A stretch of 64,000 bases of DNA from Dipteronia dyeriana (lineage: Eukaryota > Streptophyta > Magnoliopsida > Sapindales > Sapindaceae): assembly GCA_032871835.1 (NCBI GenBank), contig CM065300.1, positions 65,173,192 to 65,237,191 on the forward strand, given 5' to 3'. Shown here piece after piece: positions 1 to 8,592 of this stretch (the first letter of the stretch is position 1; each line of letters begins with the position of its first letter). The notes under the pieces are model-generated. The model had not been told where the DNA came from. It did no database searches and saw nothing but the letters and a program-made list of their open reading frames with translations. Both the position numbers and the translations under genes were made by a program.

Positions 1-600
1 TTTATTCACCATAACTACCTACGACACCCACGTTGGGTATTTGACTTCTCTGATTGATCCTGCTACGAGTAACTTTTTCACTACCTCTTTAATTGCCTCG
101 ATTCTTTCTGGGTTGAACATCCGCCTCTTCTAAATTATCGGCCTTGCTTCCTGATCCACGGCTAGGTGGCGTGGTATCAATTTGGGATCGATCTCTGGCA
201 TGTCCTAATGGCTCTAGGAAAACACATCTCTATATTCTTTTAACAAGTTGATCAGGCCGATTTTAACATGCTTGTGTAAACTTGTGCTTATCTTGACCAC
301 TTTGGCCGGGTCGTTATTGTTGAGGACTACCACCACTGTGAGTTCGTTCGTTCTTTTCCTCTGGCTTCTCTCTTGGATTGAGCTCAAACGCTTCTGATAC
401 TTCCGTATACATCTCATGTTCATCGACGAACTGGTTGGTTGGCTATATCATGCAGACTAGGTAATCTTCTTTCTTTGTTTTGTATCGGTGTACTGAAAGA
501 TTGGCCCATTGTGCCATTTCCTAAGACCCCTTAGCCACTCCTATTCCTGATTCCGTCGAGAATTTTATCGTGAGGACAAAGGTTGATATAACTGCTTTTG
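1..600 (-). pseudogene. Ty3/gypsy pol fragment: start of reverse transcriptase and protease-RT linker
   Basis: On the minus strand, 423-214 reads through a segment with NNNDPAKVVKIS and LLKEYRDVFS, the linker between protease and reverse transcriptase in plant Ty3/gypsy polyproteins (family pattern DP.K...I...L....DVFAW). Toward position 1 the reading continues in broken frames through EIDPKLIPRHLAVDQEAR, then a conserved RT N-terminal stretch ending IREVKYPTWVS (family form IREV.YP.WL.N). The catalytic RT palm lies outside the window to the left. Several stops and frame changes make it non-functional. It belongs to the same element as the protease and gag remnants up to about 2790. The lineage is most likely Tat-like, inferred from resemblance only. 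Confidence 0.75.
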
Positions 601-927
601 TCTTGCTCAGGAATGGCAAACGTAAAAGGGCATTGTAGGGCTAATTCTCAGTGCCCACGACCATAAAATCCGGTAATACTGTTTTTTGGCATAGGTCTTC
701 TACAATATTCACCGGTAGCTTTACTATTCTGAGATACCCTACTTCTCCTTCTTCGAATCCTCGAAACGGGGTATGGAAGGATTGTAGGTCTCTTCTATCT
801 AGCCACAATTGATCATATACCCCTGCACTTAGAATGTCCACCAAACTTCCACTGTGGACCAGTATTCGGTACATGTCTCTGTGTTCGATCTGAACACTTA
901 TAACCAGTGCACCATTTTGTTTAACAT

Positions 928-1043
928 TGATGTAGGAACTAAAGTCCCACATCGATTGGTTTAACTAGTGTGCCTGGCTCATATGTAGGTGGTGTCTACC
1001 TCCTATTAGCTTGAGCTTTTGGGATGGCATGCCTACTACATCA
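928..1043 (+). repeat. Left terminal repeat of the TRIM
   Basis: 116-bp TG...CA repeat. Compared with the right copy it carries an extra segment (about 15 bp, around ctcctattagcttgag), so the two copies differ by an indel plus a few substitutions. Confidence 0.9.
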
Positions 1044-1121
1044 TTTGGTATCAGAGTGGGTTTTCCCCGCTGCACGTCGCTCGTTGACTGTCAGGATGAC
1101 AGCTCTTCAGGTGGGAGTGTC

Positions 1122-1222
1122 TGATGTAGGAACTAAAGTCCCACATCGGCTAGTTTAACCAGTGTGCCTGGCTTATATGTAGGTGGCCTCTAAAGCTTTG
1201 GGATGGCATGCCTACTACATCA
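1122..1222 (+). repeat. Right terminal repeat of the TRIM
   Basis: 101-bp TG...CA repeat, preceded by a short purine-rich tract and followed by the AACAT target duplication. Confidence 0.9.
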
Positions 1223-1260
1223 AACATCTACTCTATACTAGTCTACCACTAAAAAAACTA

Positions 1261-2790
1261 TGGGATCTCATCCTTCCTTAATCCTTTTTCGGATCGGGCT
1301 CAACTAAGTTAATGTCGAGGTATTTCCTTGCTTCCATGGCTTCACGGATTTTGTGAGTCCTTTCCCTATTTTTTTTTCCAGTTGAGGGTCCGTCAAAGAT
1401 GGTATGTATTGCTCGCTCATCCTCGGTTTTCTTCAGGGCTTAACCTCTTATCCCGTTGGTTGCTCTGGTGGGGTTGATCATCCATTTTTTTAAGAATGAT
1501 ATTCTTCAAATGCCCTTCTTGAATGAGGGTTTCAATATGATTCTTCAGTTGAAAACACCTTGAGGTCTCATGATCGTTCTCCTTGCGGAAGCGGCATTAC
1601 TTGTGTTATCCATGCGAGCATATTTTGACTATCCCGGGAGGTCCTTGGACAAGTTCATCTCTTCCAAGATCTTAAAGACTTCATTTTGTTTTTTCTTCAA
1701 GGGAGCATAATTTATGTATTTCCCCTGAAATCTGGAGCCAATTCGGTCACCCTTTTGATCATTGTCTCGATGTCCACTTTTATCTTTACTTGTTCACTAG
1801 TTATCTCTTTTCTAAGCTTTGCTTTCATTGTCTTTTGACTTTATATCTTCGGGAGGACCCCCGTGTATGAAACTTCCACCTGTTGCAATTTCTTCATCTT
1901 CTGCATGCACGTACCCACCAGCTATATCCATCATATCGACATAGTTGGTCAGACGCACCCTTCTTAAGTCGAAAGACAAACAACCATTCGGTAAATTATT
2001 AATGAATGCCACTATGATGGCCTCATCATTTTCACTTTGAATTTCTGATACTTCTTGACCGAATCAACTCACCTACTTCTTCAGTGACTCGTCATTTCCT
2101 TATTTGGGTTGTGAAAAGTGGCCATCGATTTCTTCCTATGGATATTCCTGAGAAATTATCGTGAGAATGATTTTCTTAGCTCATTGAAGTTGTTTAAGCT
2201 ACCAGTTGGGGAGTTTCCTAAACCATCTGGACTCTAAGTCTCCAAGTGTCTAGGGGAAATTAAGCATAACAACACATCGTTCATGGCGTATAGGCCATTG
2301 AGTTATTATATCTTCTACGTGCTCATTTGGATCAGTGTCTTTTCTAAAATGCTCGACGTTGGGCATCATGAATCTCTCCGAGAATGGCATCCGAAAAATA
2401 TCGTTGGTGAGGGGCTATCAGACTCATCATCCGACAGTTCGTTCTGCCCGTACTGCCTAATTAAGGCGTCCATCTACCACCTATTACTATGAACTTCTAA
2501 GGTAGGTTTCTACATGGCTATGTCCCTTTCGCTGACCGGTTCTCTCTTTGGACAGAACCTCTGCCTAATAGTCATTCATTGGCTACTCCAACCCATATCT
2601 TGTTGAATCTCTTGTTGGTATTCGTTCGATCTAACCGATCCCCTTTGACATTTTCTACGGTGATGCCGTTCACTGCCTTCAAAAGAAGATGAACGATCTT
2701 TTCGACTAGTAGGTCTATTGGGTCGGATGTGATCTTGTAAGGCTTGGTAACAGTCATACTTGTCACGGGAATGCTCATCTCATTCGTGTT
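1261..2790 (-). pseudogene. Ty3/gypsy gag remnant (capsid plus nucleocapsid-like region)
   Basis: Read on the minus strand from about 2790 down. 2500-2200 gives PFSERFMMPNVEHFRKDTDP and then a segment with RKLPTGSLNNFNEL. These match the plant Ty3 gag capsid pattern (FKMP....YDG..DP..H and W...LP..SI.SF.EL). 2012-1812 gives AFINNLPNGCLSFDL and then VHAEDEEIA, the end of the capsid domain. 1640-1380 gives a decayed zinc-knuckle region with IETLIQEGHLK and HTIFDGPSTG, the usual gag-protease junction. The frame breaks repeatedly, so it is a pseudogene. Ordinary plus-strand ORFs over this area are shadows. Confidence 0.8.
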
Positions 2791-3261
2791 CCCTGCTGCT
2801 CCTAGTGTATCTTTTTGATAGAGTTTCTAAATGGTCTATTGGGTTTTGTCCCATTCTTAGCGGTGCATTTGAGGTTAGACCAACTATTACAGAGCACAGC
2901 CTACCCAGTTGATCCCCCAGGGTACACAAACCATTAAGGGAGATTAACCCTGCAGTGTTTGAAAGAGCAATTTCATGACTGGTTATATCCGTTGTAACAT
3001 GCTACAACGACTCGCGGAACCGTTAAGCAATTTCCTCCGTGGTTGGTGGAGATCGGTGAATATTATGAATAGCAATTGATTGGTTTCTGAAGGTTGTGGC
3101 CAAGTCCGTTCACCCTGTGACGCTAAGGGTGGCGTTAGTTACTCCATCACCGGTAGATCTTGGTTGTTCTTGGAATCGCTCCAATCACCATTGTTGGTCA
3201 TTGCTCATAAGGGATTGAAAAACTTTACAAAGGTTCTCCCTCTCTTTCTAGCGCCGATTAT
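2791..3261 (-). other. Leader of the minus-strand Ty3/gypsy element with putative primer binding site
   Basis: Between the gag start and the putative LTR there is no convincing coding sequence. On the minus strand TCGGCGCTAGAAAGAGGG (about 3240-3257) resembles the TGGCGCTAGAAGGAGG-type primer-binding leader that follows the 5' LTR in many plant Ty3 elements. It sits a few bases from the TGACGG...TGTTAACA repeat, as expected. This assignment is inference from motif and position. Confidence 0.45.
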
Positions 3262-3720
3262 TGACGGTGATTTTTGGAAAGTCCACCGGTCAAAGATCAT
3301 GATTGGTCAAATCTATAAAAAAAAATATGATAATAGAAAACAAAATAATAAAACGAGATTTTACGTCTTAAAAATCCAATGAAGGAGAAACATCCACGAG
3401 TTGCCGCTAAGCGACGAGAAAGAATTCACTATGAAATAATTTGGATTACACACCCCGATCTCTCTCCTTTCAAGCATAATTTTTTACGGTTCGTTATAAT
3501 GAATACATAGTTGTATTTATATGGTTTAGTATAAAGATGTATCAATCTTTATCGTGAAAGTAGTGAACTCATTAATTAGAGTATTACTGAGATTCTGGTA
3601 GATCATAGCATCTGCGTTTCTCAGTACCGGAGAAGCAGGATGGTCTCGATCCAAGTCCTATAAGGAATCAGTCAGATGCAAAATTCTTCTTTGAACCTCT
3701 GCCAAAAAAGGCTGTTAACA
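3262..3720 (-). repeat. Candidate LTR of the minus-strand element, possibly shared by two tandem elements
   Basis: The segment starts TGACGGTGA and ends CTGTTAACA, so both strands have TG...CA ends. The left side abuts a primer-binding-like leader (5' end of the element at 1-3261). The right side abuts a pyrimidine-rich stretch at 3721-3740 (gacatcccccctgacttgaa) that closely resembles the polypurine-tract complement beside the intact element's left LTR at 47336-47355. An LTR with a PBS on one side and a PPT on the other joins two elements in the same orientation. The partner LTRs are not in the window, so the exact ends are not proven. Confidence 0.45.
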
Positions 3721-3745
3721 GACATCCCCCCTGACTTGAACTCTT
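3721..3745 (-). other. Putative polypurine tract of a second minus-strand Tat-like element
   Basis: On the minus strand the purine run GGGGGG lies directly inside the LTR end TGTTAACA. The same context (TTAACA, then ag(a)(c/a)(g/a)tccc...ctgacttgaa) flanks the left LTR of the intact element at 47336, which supports the same family. Confidence 0.5.
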
Positions 3746-3859
3746 GTACCTAGTTGGGGTCAGAGGTCAGGATCGATAATGCTTGAAGAATTTTTCTCTT
3801 CGCTTCTTAATGGTAACCATCACTTGAAACGAAAATCGTTCCTACCGCACTTGGCTTTG

Positions 3860-5080
3860 GTGAACTAGGGTACTGGTCCATCCAGCATCAGGAGTCCTGG
3901 TACTTAGGCAAAATGGTCTTGGTAGGCAACTTAGGCCACTTTCATACCAAGCCTCTTTTACACAGGTGATACATTAGCGGATCTGAGTACCTGGCATTCC
4001 TATTCCAAGAATCCTAGTACTCAGATGAAAATATCCTGGTAAGCAACTAATGCCACTTTCACACCAAGTCTTTATACATAGGCGAATCCGAGTACATGGC
4101 ATCCTTGCAAAACAAATGAGCGATGGCGAACCACAGATGGATATATTCCCTTGGGTGGGATTTTCGATGCTCTAGTCAATATAAATTTTGATAAACGAGA
4201 GAGATAAGATATGACAAACTATATTGCTCGATGATGAGGTTCCAGTGGCCAATTTGGGTACATGACATTCATGTTCCATAAACTATGGTACTTAGGCAAA
4301 ATTCATAGGCGAATAATGGTACTTGGCATCCCTGTTCTGAGAATCCTGGTACTTAGGTGAAATTGATCCTGGTAGGCAACTACGCCATTTATGCACCGGA
4401 CCCTTCCTGGAGAGATTGGGTTCCGACCAAGGCATTAAGAGTGCCATTTGGTTGTCTTGGTCTTGAGGAAGTGATGGGCAACCAGAGCCACAACTTCTTA
4501 ACCTTGGTCTAGCAAGCAACTATGCCTTTAATATACTAGATCCTTCGTGGCAAGATTGGGTTCTGGCCATGGCAACATGAGTGCCATTTGGTTATCCTGG
4601 TCTTAAGAAGGCGATAGGCAACCAAGGCCACAACTTCGTAACCTTGGTCTGGTAGACAACTATGTCTTTTACCTACCAGACACTTTCTAATGAGATTAGG
4701 TTCCGGCCAAGGCATCAAGAGTGTCATTTAACTATTATGGTCTTGAAGAAACGACGGGCTACCAGGGGGTACAACTTCACAACCTTGCCTTGATAGGCAA
4801 CTATGCCATTTATGCACCAGACCCTTCCTGGAGAGGGGTGGGTTCTGTCCAAGGCATCGAGATTGCCATGTGGCTTTCTTGGTCTTAAGGTGATCGTAGG
4901 TGAACTTACCAAGGCGATTATAAGTGAACTACCAAGGCAAACCAAATGCGATACAAACTCAAGGCGATACAACTCTGTGCGATACGGGTCAATGCTCACC
5001 CAGCTTCCGCAGACTTCATAGGTAAAACCTATTGAGGTGATCAACGTTCCGGGTATAGGTATTAGAGTGACCTTCCCCAA
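3860..5080. repeat. Tandem repeat block, about 140-bp units, in the 3' region of a decayed Tat-like element
   Basis: Recurring words are ggtaggcaactatgcc, ccttcctggagagattgggt and caaggcatcaagagtgcc, at about 4372, 4507, 4651 and 4791 (spacing 135-144 bp). More decayed copies lie at 3921 and 4041. The same vocabulary (gatggcaactatgctc, accaaggcatcaggag, cctggtcttgag) makes up the about 99-bp tandem repeats at 50860-51650 in the intact Tat element, so both blocks derive from one family. No coding potential is convincing. Short ORFs in this block are accidental. Confidence 0.75.
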
Positions 5081-5319
5081 AGGTATTTTTTAATTGTGAA
5101 CCGGTCACTAGTAGAAATCTTCTCATGTTGGGGTCACTGCCCCCTCCCACAAAAGTACTATTGAGAATGGTGAGCTTCTCGTCCCCAAGTAATGTAACCG
5201 GTTTAGGAGCCTGCTCATGGTGGATGAGAGTCTTCAATAACCATATAGGGCTCAAGACTCCATTTTGAACTAACTGGGACCTTGATAGTTCATTAGGGCG
5301 TAGAGTGGCTCTATATAAG
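5081..5319. other. Spacer between two tandem-repeat blocks
   Basis: No recognisable gene or repeat unit. It probably belongs to the same decayed retroelement. Confidence 0.4.
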
Positions 5320-7035
5320 AAGTCAATAACCGTTAGTCTTTCTCTAATGGTATTGGTCTATAGGCATGCTTGGGATTTATAAGGACCCTAGAAACTGAAA
5401 TAAGGCTCTGGACTTCACTCAAATAAACCAAGACCACGGTAGAATACAAGGACGTTGAGGGGGGCCCAATACAATAACTGAGGAAACATAGGTCTTGCAG
5501 CGGTGTTGTTGCTCCAGAGGCTTGCTTAGGCATGCAAGAGGTCTTAGTAAATGCGGAAAGCCTCTAGGCTCTCCATGCTCAGATCGAGGTTTTGGTGGCT
5601 TGCTAGGCTAAAAAAACAGAGATGAGCCACTGGTATGTTATTGGTCCAGAGGCATGCTTGGAGTCCTAGAAGTTTCTAGCAATTGAAATAAGGCTCTAGT
5701 CCCTCTTAGAAAGAATCAAAACCGTAATAACTCACTTGGGAGTTGGATGGCCAGATACAACAAGTGAGATGTCACTAGGACTTGCAGTGGTGATGCTGCT
5801 TCAGAGGCTTGCATAGGCATGTAGATGGCCTCAGCAAACATGGGAAGCCATTGGGCTCTTCTCGATAAGATTGAGACTTCGGCAGCTTGCTAGGGCACTG
5901 AATGGCCTCGTACAAATGGAAATGAGCCACCAATCTTGCAGTGGTGCTGCTACTCTAGAGGCTTGCTTAGGCATGTTAGAGGCCTCAGCAAATTGGGAAG
6001 CATATGGGCTCTTCTTGAACGGATCAGGACTTCGTTGGCTCAATAGGGCATTGAGTGGCCCAGTACGAATGGAGATGAGCCACCGGTACGATACCGGTCC
6101 AGAGGAATGCTTGGGATTGTAGAAGTCTCAAGCGACTAAAATGAGACTCTGGACCCTCCTCGAATTGTAGTGGAACATATGGGCATTAAATGACCCGGTA
6201 CAAGAAGTGAGGAGCCACTTGGCCTTGCAACGATGTTGCTGCTCCAGAGGTTTGTTTAGACATGGATGAGGCCTCAAAAAATGTCAGAAGTCTTTGGGCT
6301 TTCCTCGATCTAATCAACACTTTGATGGCTCAATAGAGGATTGAATGACTCGGTACAATTGGAGAGGAGCCACAGGTCTTGCAACGGTGTTTTTGCTCCA
6401 AATACCTGCTTAGGCATGCAGAAGGCCTCGAAAAATTGGGAAGCCTCTAGGCTCTCCTCGAACGGATCGAAACTTTGGTGGCTCGCTAAGGCACTAAATG
6501 GCCTAATATAAATGGAGAGGAGCCACCAGCACGATACCGGTCCAGAGACATGCTTAGGATAGTATAAGTCCCCAGCGACTAAAATGAGGCTTTGGACCCT
6601 CCTTGAATAAATCGGAACCACAGTGGCTCAATTGGGTGTTGAATGGCCCGGTACAAGAAGTGAGGAGCCGCTAGGCCTTGTAGCGGTGTTGTAACCCTAT
6701 AGACCTGTTTAGGCATGTAGGGGGCTTCAGCAAATATGGGAAGCCTCTGGTCTCTCCTAGATCAGATTGGGCCATAAAAACGCTGAATGACCCGGTACAA
6801 ATGGAGAGGACCCACCGATCTTGTTGATGCCCAGAGGCTTGTTTAGTTATGTATGAAGCCTTAGTAAATATAGGAAGGCTCTAGGCTTTCCTCGATTAGA
6901 TCAAGACTTAGACGGGTTGATTGGGCATTGAATGACCAAGTACAATTTGAGAGGAGCCACAGATCTTGCAACGGTGCTGCTACTCCAGATGCTTGCTTAG
7001 GCATGTGGGAGGCCTTAACATTTTGGAAAGTCTCT
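5320..7035. repeat. Second tandem-repeat block, about 150-bp monomers of two subtypes
   Basis: One subtype carries ggcttgcttaggcatg...gaggcctcagcaaa..gggaagcc (near 5519, 5809, 5959, 6247, 6403, 6702, 6835, 6989). The other carries gaggcatgcttggga...gaaataaggctctggaccctc (near 5361, 5650, 6101, 6544). Adjacent anchors of one subtype are about 150 bp apart, or about 290 bp where the other subtype lies between them. About eleven or twelve diverged monomers are present. The array stops abruptly where plus-strand integrase sequence begins. Confidence 0.75.
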
Positions 7036-7790
7036 AGGCCTTAACAGCTGAAGCACTAGTTCACATCACGGAAGAAAACACCGCAAACTTTGTAAAGAAA
7101 AATATACTCTACATGTTTGGAGTCTCGAATACTATTATCATTGACAACGCCACCCAATTCGACAATCAAAAATTCAGACAGTTGTGCAACGAGTACCAAA
7201 TTGCAAATTATTATGTCACGCCTGCCCACCCTGAAACAAATGGGCAAGCTGAAGCAGTAAACAAAGTAATCAAGCACACGCTCAAAACAAAGTTAGATGT
7301 CAAAAAGATCAGTTGGGTTGAAAAACTTCCTGAATTATTATGGGCTTATCGGACGACATCAAGGACTTCTACTAGTGAAACGCCTTTTTCTTTAACATTC
7401 GGAACAGAGGTTGTCATCCCGATAGAAACATCGTATATGTCGCCTAGAGTCAGGTTGTATGATGAAGATCAAAATGTTGATATGCTGTTACAAAGCTTAG
7501 ATGAGTTGAAAGATAAAGGGAGAAATCTCGAGTACGAAATGCGACATATCAGTAAATAGTGGTCCGACACTATAATTCTCATGTTCGGATAAGGAAGTTC
7601 CAGTTAGGTGACCTGGTGCTTAGAAAAGTATCGCTGAAACGAAGAACAAAGTTACGGGCTCGCTGGCTGACAAATGGGAAGGCTCATACAAAATTGAAGG
7701 AATAGCTAGTCATGGAGCATATTGGATTGCCCGACCAGATGAAAGGGTTTTACCCCGACCATGCAATGCCTAATATTTAAAGATCTTCTA
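7036..7790 (+). pseudogene. Integrase C-terminal part of a Ty3/gypsy (Tat-like) element
   Basis: An open frame at 7113-7559, readable upstream to about 7040, holds the second half of the integrase catalytic core. It shows IIIDNATQFDN (the second catalytic Asp region), VTPAHPETNGQAEAVNKVIK (the region of the catalytic Glu) and LPELLWAYRTTSRTSTSETP, a hallmark of plant Ty3 integrases. After a stop at 7557-7559 the family C-terminal tail continues in broken frames (ADKWEGSYKIEGIASHGAYW then LPRPCNA) to about 7790. The zinc-binding domain, the first catalytic Asp and all upstream pol are missing, because the reading begins at the junction with the 150-bp repeats. It is the 5'-truncated 3' half of a plus-strand element ending with the LTR at 12190-12989. 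Confidence 0.85.
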
Positions 7791-8592
7791 CCCTTGAAAT
7801 TTGTTTATATTTTTTAGTCAGGATGTTTTTTTTTACTTATTCTTAGCAATCCTTTGAGATTCATAGTGTTAGTTTTGCAGTTATTAATAAAAGCCCGACA
7901 CGGGAGTCCAGAAATCTGAGCATATGATAATAAGAACATATGAAAAATATTGAGCATATGATAATGACATGAAACTGCATGAGATAAAATGTTCGGAGCC
8001 ATTAATTTGGCAAAAATTCTGAATGGGCAGAGAAGCTCAAAGGAGCATGCCAACTGAGCAAGGTCAGCCAAGTCCTTAGCCAAAAGGTAAACCCGATACA
8101 CCAGATTATGAAAAATGACTCGGGCCACCGTCGGGAAAATCCTGGTGAGTTGCACAACTGTGTTAAGCAATTCAGAGCTTAAGGATTCGGAAAATCCTGG
8201 CACATATAAAACTAGAAGATGTCCTTAGTGACTTCTGTAAGGACTCAAACGTATAATAGTGGTGAGCCTCGATGTAACGTTTGGGTAGCAACCGAGTATG
8301 AAACACAAGTACAAATATACTTGTCTGTTTCGAGATGACTCGGTTAAAAATATTAGCCAGTTTAATAAGATACTCGGCACTTAAAATTGTGTTAGTCAGT
8401 TTAATAAGATACTTGGCGTTTAAGATTACGAAGAAGTTATTCGGGCCACGACCTAAGCTAGTTCAAAAGATACTTGGTGTTTAAAAAGAGTTGCTTGGAC
8501 AACGATATTGGCAAGTTAATAAGATACTTGGCGTTTTAATATTCGTAACAGGATTTGCAACAAAAAGCAATCATGCAAAATATGGAATTTTA
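7791..8592. other. Non-coding region 3' of the integrase, with short repeated motif
   Basis: The motif (agt)taataagatac(t/c)(t/c)gg(c/t)(g/a)(t/c)tt occurs about four times between 8366 and 8535 at irregular spacing. No open frame is convincing. It sits between pol and the antisense ORF of the same element. Confidence 0.5.

Larger units (their letters stand above)
928..1222 (+). mobile_element. TRIM (terminal-repeat retrotransposon in miniature), complete, with 5-bp TSD AACAT
   Basis: Two direct terminal repeats start TGATGTAGGAACTAAAGTCC and end CTACTACATCA: 928-1043 (116 bp) and 1122-1222 (101 bp). Each begins TG and ends CA. The left repeat is followed almost directly by TGGTATCAGAG (1046-1056), the plant initiator-Met tRNA primer binding site. 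A purine-rich tract (GGTGGGAG, about 1110-1117) precedes the right repeat. The internal region is only about 78 bp and cannot code. AACAT at 923-927 and again at 1223-1227 is a perfect 5-bp target-site duplication. Mobility would depend on enzymes supplied by other elements, as is known for TRIMs. Confidence 0.93.
641..1260 (-). pseudogene. Retropepsin-like protease remnant of a Ty3/gypsy element, split by a TRIM insertion
   Basis: The minus-strand reading contains NGALVISVQIEHRDMYRILV followed by HSGSLVDIL. In the family this is the aspartic-protease core, D-A-L-V-I then VDTGSS(A/V)D(I/V)L. Here the catalytic Asp of D-T/S-G is replaced by His (V-H-S-G-S), so the enzyme would be dead even without the other damage. 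The upstream half of the domain lies at 1223-1260 and is separated by the 295-bp TRIM at 928-1222. The apparent Met start near 952 is not original: its first eight residues (MWDFSSYI) come from the TRIM terminal repeat. Neighbours are gag upstream (higher coordinates) and the RT linker downstream. Confidence 0.75.

Noticed and set aside
2283..2492. Plus-strand 69-codon ORF
   Set aside because: Lies antisense to a clear gag capsid reading on the minus strand.
4803..5021. Plus-strand ORF in the 140-bp repeat block
   Set aside because: Overlaps tandem repeats with frame changes between units and has no domain.
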